64,000 nt of DNA from assembly GCA_951230915.1 (NCBI GenBank), contig OX579639.1, positions 6,076,001 through 6,140,000 on the forward strand, given 5' to 3'. Of this stretch, positions 23,609-36,200 are shown piece after piece; the stretch's first letter is position 1, and every line of letters starts with the position of its first letter. The DNA comes from Antitrichia curtipendula. Taxonomy: Eukaryota; Streptophyta; Bryopsida; Hypnales; Leucodontaceae. A program made the translations under genes and the position numbers. Below the pieces are notes generated by a model, which had not been told where the DNA came from, ran no database searches, and saw nothing but the letters and a program-made list of their open reading frames with translations.

Positions 23609-26600
23609 AAGACAACATTTGGAACCAGTTACCTAGCAAAACATAATACTTTTATAGCATGAAGACAACCATTGCCTAGATATACAATACATTGTATTAG
23701 TACCTTAGTTAGGGTTTAACTTCATAAAATAGAAATTTAGCAAATAGATTTGGTTACCAAAATGCCACACTTAAGTACTATTGGACTATTCAATGAATTA
23801 TTGACAACACATTAGTAGATCTCTAGGTAATAATATCTGAAAATCTTCAGATGTTTATATAGATCTTTGGATGTTTTGTAGTGATCTCCTAATGCTTTGT
23901 ATTATCTCCTAATGACCATTTTTTTCTTCCTATGACCCTTATTAATTATAGACTTTCAAAAGTCTAAAAGTAGTTAAATGTGGCATCAAAGAAGATAGGA
24001 GAGTTATTCTTCTTGTCACTCTATACTATTACTTACAATTCATGTGGACCAAAGTAATTCAAAATAAAGTCTTTGTCACTTTCTTAGCAATATGTTTGAA
24101 CTAAAGAACAATTTATAACTTATTGACTTTAAACTACAAGAGAAAAGCTTGAATAGGTACCTTACTCAAAAAGTGTGCCACTGCTACAGGGACATGGCCA
24201 CAGAGCAAATCATAGTGTAGGTTCTTGTTTGTAGCAAAATGAGTGTGTATTAAGTCATATTTGATTCAGTATTTGATAAATTATATATTTTTTATTATGT
24301 ACAAGTGAATGTTACACCAAGGTATTAACCTCTCAAGGCCTATTTGTAACAACTTCTTGACAAAAGAAGTTTTCAATTAATTGATCCTTTTTGATATATT
24401 TTTGCACGTGGATGTCCTTGAAATTTTTAATTTTAAACATACAAAAGTATAGACTACTACTTGTCTAGTATGCATGGAATTATTTGTGGAAAATATTGAC
24501 CTTTAGATTTTAGATTATAACAATTTTGGATATCATTTTGTAGGAAAAAAAAATGTAGCTTTGGAAGAAGAAAAATGATAAGAAGATGAACAATAAATTT
24601 TTACCTTCCAAAAAAATTGTATTGGAATCTAAGGCAATTAAAGTATTTTTAATTTTTTTAAATGAAAAAAAACTCTTTCAAATTTATACACATTTTCAAA
24701 CAAAAAGAGTAGAAAGCCAAATTGACCAAATTGGATTCATTCTAATTATTTTGAAGATTGAACCTTGTATTTTAAAAATTGCTAAAAATACAAGTTTGAA
24801 TTTTTTTCCCTCTAGACCCACTTTATTTGTATAGACAAAAGACCAAAACTTTCCAAGAAAAAGTTTTTTTGCCATCCACACTATTCTTTTCATTGTAAGA
24901 AAATTGTATTTGCTCCTTTTTTCCACAAGACTACATTTCCTAAATAAAATTTCAAATATTTCTCACATTAAAATTCTGAAAACAAAAAAATGCAACAAGT
25001 ATGTCAACTTGTTATTCTATAAGATCCTAATTTATAAAATTTTGAGATTTGTTTCACCCTACCGAGAATTTGCCATTGAAAATTTGAAGAAAATACATTG
25101 TGTCACTTTTTAGTCCTTGGGAGTTAACTCCTAAAGGATCAAGGTATTGTTTTTGTTATATGATATAAATTCCGGTGTACTCTATAATCTAAATAATCTA
25201 ATTGCCCTAAAAAGTAAAGTGAGAGCGTGGAAGCCAAGCTATAATTCTTCATTATTGTTTGCTCCCATGAAGATGATGGAGGAAATGTAGGTATCAAATA
25301 TTTAACATTGCCTCAAATTCTAAACCTACATTTGAACCAAAAAGTATCACAAAATCTAGATATAGATTATACAAGATGTAGACAATCAAAACATGAAAAT
25401 CTATGAGTGCATAGTAAGTCTTGTTTTTTGGTACTTTTAGAGACAATTTTTTGAAAGCTTGAAACTTATTCCTACGTTGTTCAAGTTATTCATACCTTAA
25501 GTTGAGTTGTTTGTTCTGTTTGTTATATTGAGATCTCTCGAACCGTACATCCTCCAGTTGCGTTCTTGTTACCATTGGAAAGCTCTTTACAAGGAGGGGT
25601 GCACAAGCTATGTTTCATGGCGTTTGGACCTATGCTGTGAAAATGATTGAATTTCAAAGTTTTTGTGAGTTAAAAATTTAGAAAATTACTTTAACTTTTA
25701 ATCTGGTTCTTAGCGATGGCACAAGGCACAATAGTGTATGCTAAAGTACGTTAAAAATACTCTTTCAGTTGGCAATACAATTCAATAAATATGTTTTATG
25801 TTTAAAAATACTAACTATGCTCAGTTGCAATTAATCACAATTATAGATTTGCATATCTTAAATGTCTCACCAACCCCATCGGACTAAATTTTCAGTTCAT
25901 TTTGAAGTGTTAGTAGTTCAATAAGTCATTTACAGATGAAAGTAGAAGTCCAGAAACTTTAGGACTATTGGATTGGGACCCTGGTTGTGACTCCCTATGG
26001 ACCACAACGCATAATATCAAACCTGATTATTACCAAGGACAGTTGGATATTTCAGACTCCTAAATCTTGGACCAACAATGCTTGCGTTCTTTGATTATTC
26101 TTCAAAAGCTTTTGTCCTTAAAGATGAAACCTCATCTCAGACGCACATTGAAAACAACAAAAAACACTGTTCGGTGAAGCCAATGCTGTTAACTAAGGTT
26201 GAAGCAAAACCATTCTTCAAAACCTAGTATCAAATCAAAGGAGTGATTGTCATGTTCATTAAAACTGGCAAAAAATTTCAAGAAATTGGACTTAGTTTGG
26301 ATCAAACGACTGTATTTGACCTTGGATCAATTCTGTCCTAGACTCTGTGCGCTTGAATGTCACAAGCTTCAGAGCATCTCGTGTTAACAAACATTACCAC
26401 AATGCCTCCGTTTTCAATTGGTTGGTGTCCCAGGAGGTTGTCTTCCACAAATTGCACTGTACTAGCGAAGCGTATGATTTTACGCATACGTAGACAGAAT
26501 TTGTGCTTGTGATGAAGGATTTGATTTCATTTGTTTATTTCCTTCAAGCGTTTGAAAATCTCTGACTACTCGTTTAATTTGTAATCCATTAAGCGATTTC

Positions 26601-26831
26601 TGGAGAGCTCTGCCTCGACGTACACTTTCGGATGAAGATTGTTCAAACTGGTAGAACGATCTTGGTGCGTTAAAAAAGTATTTGAATGCATATCCACTAC
26701 TTCAAACTGGTACATGTATGGAACATTATGAATCCTGATCTTAGATAATGGAGGTTATGATAGCTAGTTTAAATTGGAGGATGTCGAATTGTCAATCTTG
26801 ATATTTTATTTCATGACAAAATAAAGTCAAT
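23609..26831. other. AT-rich DNA without a supportable gene
   Basis: One dispersed repeat copy is annotated separately at 25565-25745. A possible MITE end, TTAACTCCTAAAGGATCAAG, lies at about 25124. ORFs here are short and Lys/Ile/Asn-rich as expected by chance in AT-rich DNA. Confidence 0.5.
25565..25745. repeat. Dispersed repeat copy (family of 9655-10160)
   Basis: CCATTGGAAAGCTCTTTACA is followed by AGGAGGGGTGCACAAGC and TTTGGACCTATGCTGTGAAA, closely matching the three tandem copies near 9.7-10.1 kb. Confidence 0.65.
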
Positions 26832-26862
26832 ATGGGCAATTTCGTTAAATTGGCGGTATTCC
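26832..26862 (+). repeat. Left terminal inverted repeat of the 27.6-kb candidate element
   Basis: It begins ATGGGCAATTTCGTTAAATT and ends GGCGGTATTCC, preceded by CAAT. The motif GTTAAA(A/T)TGGCGGT is repeated immediately inside at 26863-26876, followed by GGTTTAGG, an octamer that is also found just inside the right end. Confidence 0.65.
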
Positions 26863-26920
26863 GTTAAAATGGCGGTTTAGGGGCTTGAAGTAGGTAGAAA
26901 AACTATCAAAAGATTGTAGC

Positions 26921-27459
26921 ATGGGTGGGGAATTGTGCACATTACTGTTGATTTCGATAATTCATAATGAGGTGTCCTATGAAATGATCATGTCGCTTGC
27001 AGATGGAATTTGGACTAGCAATGGTTCCTATAAATTTTATGAGCCATTTCCCATAGAAGGGAGTTCGACAGACTATGTTAGAGGGTCCTACATTCGAAAA
27101 GAAAAATTTCCTTCAAAGTTCAATACCAGGGAAAGTTGTGCAGAGATTGCACCGTTTTTTGGATTGGTAATTTGTGGAGCATTTGCACTGACGTCTTCAA
27201 AGGGCCTCACAACGTGCCCTCAAGAAAATGCGACAAAGAGGGTGAAAAGTCGACAAATGAATTAAAACCGGGAGAGAAAGTTGTGGATGCAACTGTGAAG
27301 TTGGGAGTTGCCAACAAAATGATCACAACATACAAAAAACTTAACCTTGGATGTGATACATTCTTATGTACTTGGCGAGTACACAAAGATTTTTCCAAAG
27401 GGCCGTTAGTCCTTTTGGATGGTTTTGACATGCTCAAAAATCTTTTCCCTTATTTTTGA
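26921..27459 (+). pseudogene. Gene-like remnant just inside the left TIR
   Basis: Two overlapping frames look protein-like. The first (26921-27265) carries SYEMIMSLADGIWTSNGSYK. The second (27136-27459) carries DVFKGPHNVPSRKCDKEGEK and VVDATVKLGVANKMITTYKK. A shift between frames near 27130-27180 would give one longer product, so this may be a broken gene. The family is not recognised. It sits 60 bp inside the left terminal repeat and reads inward. Confidence 0.35.
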
Positions 27460-27600
27460 GTTGAAGATACTGATGCAACAAGGGAAGTGGCTCAGCAACC
27501 CTTTAAGGTTTGTTTGGCCTTTTTATTTTTCAGTTGAAGATATAGATGCAACAAGGGAAGTGGCTCAGCAACCCTTTAAGGTTTGTTTGGCCTTTTTGAT
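27460..27600 (+). repeat. 73-bp tandem duplication
   Basis: Two copies, 27460-27532 and 27533-27600, differ at only a few bases and each reads VEDxDATREVAQQPFKVCLA in one frame. The second copy follows TTTTTCAG, so the duplicate may have been an exon copied with its acceptor site. Confidence 0.75.
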
Positions 27601-27658
27601 GTGTTTCGAAAACCCAAAAATATTTTCCCTTATTTTCCACTTAGAAGAAAAATTGATG

Positions 27659-28400
27659 CGGAATCTAACACAGGGGCTTTCATATTTATTGGAGCATCTA
27701 TGAATTACTTATAAATTTTTTGCAGGAGTCTGTCACTGGCAACTACTTGTAATCCTAGATGTTACAAAATAGACATGCATGTAGTCTGGAAAAGGGATGT
27801 CTCGACCAAAAACAAGCATTATGGTATTCTAATTGTAATACACAAGGTTCCTAAATGTGACCCTTACAAAACTGAAACGGACCTTACATTCTTTTTAACA
27901 TTTATAAGAAGGCAATTGGACAATCAAATCGCATCTAGAAAAAATATGTGAACACACCCTACCTTTAAAATGGATCCTCTCTAATTCTTAATCCATCCAT
28001 TGGCGAAGTATGAAGCAATAAATGACAGATCTTCATTATGCTCTGACATTGTTGGCAGTCCACTTAATGTCCATTTTAGAATCACCTACACGACCGGTTG
28101 AAAAGAGGGTCGCTCTGAGAACCACAGACCATATGGTCGATGTCTAAGCATTTTTGAGTTCCCTGGTGAATTTTGCAAAGGATTCTATGTCTGGCATATA
28201 ACCTTGCAAAACCCATGCATGCTCGGTTTGGAAAAAGATATGGCTTGATCATAAACAAGTATTACGATTTTCAAATAGTAGTGTACGAGGTTCTTCCATG
28301 CGACCAATGGTAACCTGAAATGGACCCTACGTTCTGTCCGTAGGCAAGCGGTTGGGCAACCAATTCAGTAAGAAAAGATATGGGCACACCCTAACACTAG
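27659..28400. repeat. Diverged copies of a dispersed repeat
   Basis: Segment 27785-27961 (GGGATGTCTCGACCAAAAAC to ATGTGAACACACCCT) is repeated in diverged form at 28227-28395 (AGATATGGCTTGATCATAAA to ATGGGCACACCCT). The same sequence appears inverted at about 42218-42325. The leading 27659-27720 part matches 17668-17730. Confidence 0.55.
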
Positions 28401-28689
28401 AACAAAACTCTCTCTGTTGATTATGCAGTCGCTCCATCCATCCATCTAGTGGCCGTTTTGATTTGTGACACAACAAAGCACTTAATATCGACACTTCATA
28501 AATAAACAAACGGAAAAATGCTTTATTGAATTGAATGGGCACACAGGGGGACATTCCATATAAAGGAGGTAAGACAGACGCGTCTAGAGTGAGGTACAAT
28601 CTTAAAAAAATAGTTTCAAGTGACATCTACGTATTCGAGGGGAGAGTAAATAGAACAGAAAGCCTACATCTACATCTATAAAATATTAT

Positions 28690-31260
28690 TTTGTGGTGCG
28701 ATGTTTGTTGTATCTCCACCTTGCACCTCCTTGCTTGCATCCCGCAATGTGTAAGGGAAGAGTCTTGAACTTGATCAACGGAAGCAAACTTCTACTTGAC
28801 AATCAAGTCGATGGGGGGCTTCACAGGGCACTCCAAGGTTCGCAGTCAAATGCTCATCAAGCGCAATGCAGCCCAATGTGGACGTCGCCTCTTTGCCTAA
28901 TGGATGGATGCCGAACCCCTTGGGTTGTGTAGAGTAGAAGTTAGAATAATGACAACCCCTCTCCAATCACGTCAGGAGTGTTTATAGGAGAAGCCAAGAT
29001 CCTCTTTGAGCTACACTGCGCCTAAAGAACAATTGTCCAAGGTTTCTAGAGTGCCCTACAAGAACCTCCCACAACATGGTTAAGAAGTAGAAGCCTGTTG
29101 ACGTTGATGAAATGGTGATCCGTAGATCACTGTTTTTAATTGCAATAGTCCTACATCCTCTCATTGAGGGGGGTTACTATGCTATAATTAAGACACCTAA
29201 GAGGGACTATCGCTTGAACAACGTGGGCGGGGGTTTGCATGTCTATATTGCATAAGCGTTTTATCTAGAGTATGTAGTTTACAAGAGAATCCTAAGGAGC
29301 CAATGCTTACGAATCCTAGTCATCTACATTCCTAAATTTCTTCTAGGCTTTTGAATTTCTCCGATTCAGTATACAATTGAGACAACATAGTCCTCAATTT
29401 CCGTGTGAGGCCAGTGGAGTGTACAGCTTGACACATGGAAGCAAGGGTGTATTTCCCAACCGCGCCGCCAGGATGTCTTTACAGGGCTTTCAGAGGTTCT
29501 CGATCAAATGCTTGTCAACTGCAATGAGGACCCGTGCCGGCGTTGCCTCCTTGCAAGATGGACCACTGCTGAACTTGGAGCTCATGCAGAGCAGAAGCAT
29601 GATTGAAGACAACCCATCTTCGGTCACGTCAAGAATGTTCATAGCGGAAGTCAACTTCCTCCACAAATTATGTTGGCACACGACACTGGAATCTGGAGAT
29701 CCATCGCACAACAGATTGCCCTGGCATTCACGGAGCTTGCATGCACATCCAAGGGAGTCATCTAAAATGAATGACCTCTCCAAAGAAGTTCAAGGGTGCG
29801 TATGGGAGCGATCGCAATCCATCTACCTCGTCCAACAGGTCCTCCGTTTCTCAGGGTTAGAGGCAGAAACGATCAACTTTCGCCGGGATGGAGATGGTTG
29901 AGAACAGAGTTTCTACTTGAGCACCTATTGGCTGCTCATAATAGAAGCCATCAAGTTGGAAGCAACTTCTAGGTCTTTTTGACTCGTAGGTTTATATTAT
30001 GCGCAGCCAACAAGTGCTCAAATGAGAACCCCTCCCAACAACCCCCATGCCGACAATAGTAGACCGGTTTCGCGACATGCCCAAAGAAATGAAGGACGCA
30101 ACGGAGAAGGCCGACGGATGACAGTTGCTGGCACAATATACCCTTGAACTTTTTTGAAGAGGTTGTTCATTCCAAACGACTCTTCTAGATGCGCATGAGA
30201 GCTCCGTGAACGCTTGAAGCATCGCATCTACTAGTGCAACCCCGATTTCTAGTGGCGTGCATCAACAGAGTTCGAAGAGGAAGTCGGCTTCCTCTATGAA
30301 TATTCTTGACCGACCAATGATGAGCTGCCTTCGATTTTGCTTCCGATCTACACCTGCACCAAGCTCAACCGTGTCTCATCCAACACCGAGACAACGTTCG
30401 AACAAATCCACACAACGGTTGAACAATTGCTCGAGGTTCTCCTATTGCGCTGCAAGGACCTCCTAACGACGCAGTTGAAGAATACACGATTGTTGGTGAA
30501 AAGGCTGACACATGGATTATTTTTGGTAAGCGGACTCTAAACATGCAAAGAAGGGAGAAAGGTGCTACGATTTGGACAATAGTGTCGTATAGCTACCTAA
30601 ATGTTATAATTTGTATTTTCTATATTCAATGAGGGTATATTGCTTGGAAGAATGAAGTGAAAATGTACCTACCATCCTATAGTCTTAACTCTTAAAGCAT
30701 CTCTAATATTTCAGCAACGTTCTAGGGGGATGCCATCCATGGGTCATCCCGTGTTCACAACATCGTCAATGTGTTGATCCATCCCTGAAAAGTGTTGAAG
30801 TCAATCTGTGACACGAAAGGATGTCTCTGGAGCAAACCTTGCCGCCTGACCTGCGGGAGACCACCTGAGCAATGTCGCGTACAGTTCAGAGCGGCCGCTC
30901 TGAATCGTGAGCAGGGACATTATAACCTGCAAAAGTGTTTTATTCAATTGTTGCGCCGAGAAGAGACCATCTTGGCCTAAACGACCGTAGGACCAAGAAT
31001 CCTGCACAATAGAGCCAACGATTACAATTCTTCGGTTAGGATTGAGGACTTCCTGATGACAATCTCCAAGGAGAGTGGAAAGAAAGAGCAACAGACTATT
31101 TGGACAACCAGTTGCTATCCATTTTAAATTGTTAGTGCGACGAAGATAAAGATCTGTCTAGCCCTATGCCAAGTTGTCCGTCGGACTCTACTTCAATCAT
31201 GCAACCATCCATGGTAGGAAAGAGCTTGCCTTCACAATATATGTGGCCATCGAGTTTTAT
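28690..31260. other. Degenerate multi-copy sequence, possibly a decayed gene family
   Basis: Three stretches (about 28750-29030, 29430-29800 and 30010-30480) share diverged segments, best seen on the minus strand: KEATSTLGCIALDEHLTANL in the first and KEATPARVLIAVDKHLIENL in the second, with a shared NIL/SRI-FxEEADFL-like block in the second and third. No long intact frame spans a copy. The 174-codon plus-strand ORF at 29377-29901 lies antisense to the second copy and I regard it as a shadow. One 20-bp palindrome occurs at 30885-30904. Confidence 0.4.
30885..30904. repeat. 20-bp GC palindrome, exact copy (leftmost)
   Basis: TTCAGAGCGGCCGCTCTGAA, a perfect palindrome centred on GCGGCCGC. This is the leftmost copy seen; it lies about 560 bp beyond the stop codon of the FCP1-like gene. 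Confidence 0.95.
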
Positions 31261-31467
31261 TTTTCCTCGTCAGAGTTGAGCGGAGGTGATATCCGCGCCC
31301 GCCTCCTCCAAGGCCACGCAGCCTTCCGAGGAGCCCACTCCCTCCGACATCCGGGTTCGATGGCGCTTCAAGCGCCTCAGAAGCGGTCGAGAAGTGTTGG
31401 CTGCCCTCCGATCAGAAACGCCAATGCGACGACGAGTCTGTACACGCACAAATTCCACAACTGGGCA

Positions 31468-32948
31468 TCATTTTTTTTTTAATTCCCTTTTCTCTTTGGC
31501 CTTTCGAGCGACAAAGAAATCATTCCCGGTTTTAGTGTACATGCCCATGAACTCTGGATACTCCAGGAGGAGGGATCTATCCTGCCATCTAGCACACGCG
31601 CGCACTTTGAGTTCCAGACGCGTCTGTCTTAGGGGAACCGTGAGCTCCCATAGGAACGGATTTTGAGAGACGAATTGCGACACGCTAAGACCCGACAACA
31701 ACAGTTTGTGGAGATATTGGCGCAATGACCCGTGGAGGATGGAATCAAAGTCGCTGCCCGTGTATGACAAGGGAAATATGGCGTTGTACAAGGGATTGAG
31801 GATGCTACTCTCGGGGGAGGAATCGATGAGCAATGTGTTCGTCGAGTTCGCCCTGAAGTTGTTCGACCTGAACAACTCACTGTCCCAGACGCCCTTGTGG
31901 AGGACCTTGAGCCGCAGCTGCCCTCCCGGGTGTTCGGGGAACTGGACAAAGGTGTCTTCCGTGAGGTCCGGATCAGATTCCGAATGGACGGGGTGCGCGG
32001 GACAGGGTAATTCTGGGAGATGCGGGAGGGGTCTGCACTTGCAAAATCTCCACGCTCGTCTCTCGACAATGGAGGTGCAATCCTCTAGTGCGAGGACGCG
32101 CATGGTTCCACACTCTATGCCGCGGAAGAGGAAATCCACAATGGACTTGGCGACCTTGGACGGTAGCCTGGTCCACACGGACACGTGGAACTTCTTCGCC
32201 ACATTCCTGAGAAATTCCCGCAAGTCCGGGCGACAGTGAAGGGTGTATTCGTCAAAGACATGGCGCCTCCTTGGTTGGTAATCCGCCTCCGTCCCTTCCA
32301 TGGGCACCGGATTGGGTAGGATGTGCCCGACGTTCTCAATTCTGCTCAAGATCCCCTCTAATTCGAAGATCAAGAGATAACTGCATGATGGCAAAGCCAC
32401 GGGACCGGGCGGCTCCGGCGGCTCGGGCGGTGGCGACGGTGCCTGCGTACGCTATACCCCTTGTTCAAAGTCGATTCTATGACAAACGAATGGAGTCCAC
32501 AATATCTAACATGTGACTCTCTACACCCGAGAAGACGTGCCATGGTAACCGAGAGCTATCCCCCCCCCATTTCCTCTTTGCCTTGATCCTAATTGTAGGA
32601 GAGATCCATGCCCGTCTCGTGCAGACAATCTAATTGACCAAGGGTCGCCTATAGTGAGCAAGGAGGTGTTGCAAGGAAATTAAGACTCACCTTCTTCGCA
32701 TCCGTGGAAGGGGCAGGCGCTACTTGTCGCTTGGCCGTTACAACTTCTAGTGTGATTGCGGGATTGACCTCGGAAGGGATCGGAGGGCCCAAGTCGGCAT
32801 CCATGCGAGCGTCGACTTGAACGTGCATAGCCGGAGACTCCACTGCGATTGGATGGCGCGAAGAGCCGGTACTCGATCGACGGGGCGTTGCATCCGGACC
32901 GCTTGTGGGCAACGGGGACTTGTGGCGCAGCGAGAGAGCATTGTCATC
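31468..32948 (-). CDS. FCP1/HAD-like protein with degenerate catalytic motif
   Basis: Two exons are supported: 32948-32691 (86 codons, after TTCGATTCAG, ending AAG before GTGAGT) and 32442-31468 (324 codons plus stop, after GTACGCAG); they join in phase 0. The second exon opens with a Pro-rich linker and then an FCP1-homology (NLI-interacting factor) domain. Visible are YLLIFELEGIL (motif I), HCRPDLREFLRNV, FHVSVWTRLPSKVAKSIVDF and LLIDSSPESSILNPLYNAIF. Active family members need DxDx(T/V) in motif I and dephosphorylate Ser/Thr, classically the RNA polymerase II C-terminal domain. Here both Asp positions are Glu (ELEGI), so a pseudophosphatase or altered activity is likely. The C-terminus is basic (KAKEKRELKKK). 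These exons may be the 3' end of the large gene upstream (33261-39177, same strand, 310 bp away) or a separate gene whose first exon is not evident. Confidence 0.78.
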
Positions 32949-33260
32949 CTGAATCGAAAATGCAAAGAATGCAATTTGAGTGCCCCGATTTACTCGGAAA
33001 GACAAACACATATCCAAATGGACCGCAGTCACCCAAACATGATTACAAAAAAGAATCCAATATATTACAAGTAATATACAATGTTTTTATAGACCGAGTG
33101 GTTCTTTCTAGAATGGTTCACAAGCTACATCTACAAACTATTCTAGCTAGGAGTCACTACAGGCTTTATGCTTGGGCAGACTCGAAGGGACGACCTTCGA
33201 TCGACCCGCCGTATTACCCTCACACAGCGTCCATCCGACGACAGACTAAAAAGATGGGAG

Positions 33261-36200
33261 CTATGTGGAGGGGTTACCCACAGCTGGATCCTGGTCATCC
33301 CTGGGCGGTGAATCCACCGGAGCTTGCTCCTCAACCCTCGCACGGGACTGCACCGGAACGATTGCGTCCTGCACGGGAGCATATTGTTGGGTGAGGTTAG
33401 CGAAGGAGGCCTCTACATCTCCTAAGTCAACTTCCAGGCTGTACAGATCATCGTCGTCCATGCTCGCACGATGCACGGGTTCAGTGACATGCACAAAAGG
33501 AAATTGACTGAGGGCAAGGTCATCCAATTCTGGTTCACAAGTGACACTCACCGAGGTATTGGGAAGGTCCAAGGCACCCAGCATCCGTAGCCCTGACGCT
33601 GCGGTTTGCGTCGCGGAGGCCGAGTTCGTCGTGGACACGCCGGATACGTTCTGGAGTTCGATCGGATGGGGTGGAGTAAGAGCGACTGCAGGGGAGGGCG
33701 TGGACTGGATCGGTTTCGCCATCATCCTATCTATGCTCTCCTTCATGCTCTTGATCAAATCCCGTTGCTCTTGCTGCTCCAACTGGTATTTCCTTTCCCT
33801 GTCCGCTTGCTGCCTCCTCTCTTCCGCCGGCTCCCTCTCCTTCCTCTCTTTCTTGGCCTTCCGCTTGGCCTTCTTCTCTTCCTCTCCCCGCACCCTCTCC
33901 TGCTCTCTCTCCCGCTCTTGCCGCTCCCTCTCCCGCTCCTGCCGCTCCATCTCTTCGTTTTGCTTGTTGAGCAGGTCGATGGTTTGGGTACACTTCTCCA
34001 CCACCCCCGAATGCTTCTTCCTCTGGCGTTCCGAGATCCTCTCCACGAACGCGAGGCTGATGTTTGCCTTGGAGTCCATGACGTCGGGCTTCGCCTCTTC
34101 CGCCTCCACGCTCGAGCTCGCCCCTGCCTGAGTTGCGGTCCCCGTGTCCGAAGTCGATCCGCTTGCAGCCGCCGCCTTGGCCATCGCATTGTACTCCTCC
34201 CTCTTCAACGCTGCCTCGGCCAGACGCTTCACCAGAACCTCGTCATCCTCCTCGTCCAAATCAATCGGGTTGTTCTGGCTACTCCTCAGAGCCTCCTCGA
34301 GTCTCTTCTGCATCGCCCGAGTATGGGCCGCATATGCCAATTCCTCATCGGTGGGGGGAGAGAGTTCTGACATCAAGTTGTCGATGGTCACCTGTACCAC
34401 TGTCAACTTCTTGAGACTCTCGCTCTCGGCAACACTTGACGCCGGGCGAAGGGACTTCAACTCCAGCAGAACACTCCTCCTCCTGCCAATCCTCTGCGCC
34501 CTAGACTCCGTTGAAGAATTCCGCGGGGAACTTCTGACATCCATCCTCACCTTCTCCAGATCCACATGCTGCTCGTTCGAAAGGAGGACCTTCAACGGGT
34601 CCAACTGCGTCTGCAGATCTTCAATCTGCATTCTGGTGGGAGGCGGAGGAAGTGCATGCTCTGCGTGAGCTGAAGTCGATGGCGTCGTCGGAGCACGAGG
34701 AGCGGGAACCCGGAAGACGTTAGCAGTGGCGCTCACTTCAGAGCGGCCGGTCTGAACCTCACCGACGGGAGCGGGGGAATCAAAGGAAAGAGAGACAACG
34801 GCTTTGGACTGCGCTCTCTGGTTTGGGGGAGTGACAGACTAAGAGCCAGAGAGGGGGGAAAGCGATGGTGTATGGTAACGCCCGCTCAGGACTGCAGCAA
34901 GCGGAGAGGAAGGATGGCAAATGGGAAACTGGGAATCCAGTTCAAGGCGGTCGCTCTGAACTGCGACAGGAGGAGTTGGAGGGGGGGGATGAACGGGAGG
35001 TAGTGGAGAGTCCAGTTCAGAGCTCTCGCTCTGAACTGCAGGGATGGGAGATCTTGGGGGATCGGGGGATCGAGTAGAACCTGGAGCAGACAAGCCTGTC
35101 TGGTCATACTCGGACGAAGGCAGGTTGTCTCGGGACTCCACAGCAAGCGAGACTATTTGCACTTCATCTTCTCCAGGGACGAGGGGGGGCTCCATTGGGG
35201 AGAGCGGCTGAACCAATTCAGAGCGACCGCTCTGAACCGTGCTTGGGACTTCCATCCGAGAGGGAGATGAGTCGTCAGGTCGCTCCGACTGCACAGTGGC
35301 ATCGCTTTCTGCGGGCATCTGCGCGGACCTCCCCCCGACGACAGAATCGATGACGTCATTGTGAACCGAAGCTGATGGATTTGGTCCGATCTCATCATCC
35401 TCATCGTCTTCCTCGTCGGCATCGTCTTCCTCTTGGTCATTGTCCTCGTCGACGTCATCGTCCTGTCGGTTTCCGTCATCATCTGATTCATCGTCATTGG
35501 ACATGTTCAGGGGCTCGTCCGCCATCGACGTTTCTGCGTTGGGGGCGAGTTCCTCCTCCAATGCGGCAACGCCCTTCTTCGCCTTCACCTGGTCCTCATA
35601 GGTGTACCTCAATTTCCACCCCGGGACCAAAACATCAGGCCACATTTGGGCTCCAATGCGGTTATGCGTCGAGTGACGCGCCATGGACTTCTCTGTGGCA
35701 AGCATGAGGGAGACGGAGCTGCGGGACAACGTCTGCAGGCACAAATGGCGTTAATGACTCCGAACACATGAGATGCACAAATAAATCTGGACAAGCACTA
35801 TATACAAATGCGTGAGTCGTCGGTAATTACCGTGCATGCGGAGATGGCCTTTGCCCCAGCAAAGACGAGCATTGCGGTCCCTTGATCTCTACAGAACTTG
35901 TCGATGAAGCGGAGGTAGACTTCATACCGAAGTTCGTACTTCGAGCTAATCTGTGGATTATCGTGACGGCAGGTTTCACGGGTCGCGTACAGACTTTCGT
36001 CATTTTCGAGGTCTACGTCTTGTTCTGCTGAGAGTCTTGGCACACGTTCCGCAGCATTCACAATGTCAGAGTTTGTGAACTGCTTGATGTTTCGCTGCAA
36101 GTACATCACCTTGTTCTTGTTCCTGTCCTTGAAGCCCGGTTCGCCTTTGGCACACACATAGTTGCACTCCCGCCGAATAGCGTGATCCGGGAAGAACTCC

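Noticed and set aside
29377..29901. 174-codon plus-strand ORF as a gene
   Set aside because: The homologous neighbouring copies are best matched on the minus strand and the plus frame is not kept in them.
33541..34668. Long plus-strand ORFs (Ser/Leu/Pro-rich) at 33.5-34.7 kb
   Set aside because: They are antisense shadows of the Arg/Glu-rich coiled coil and GC-rich codons of the minus-strand exon.
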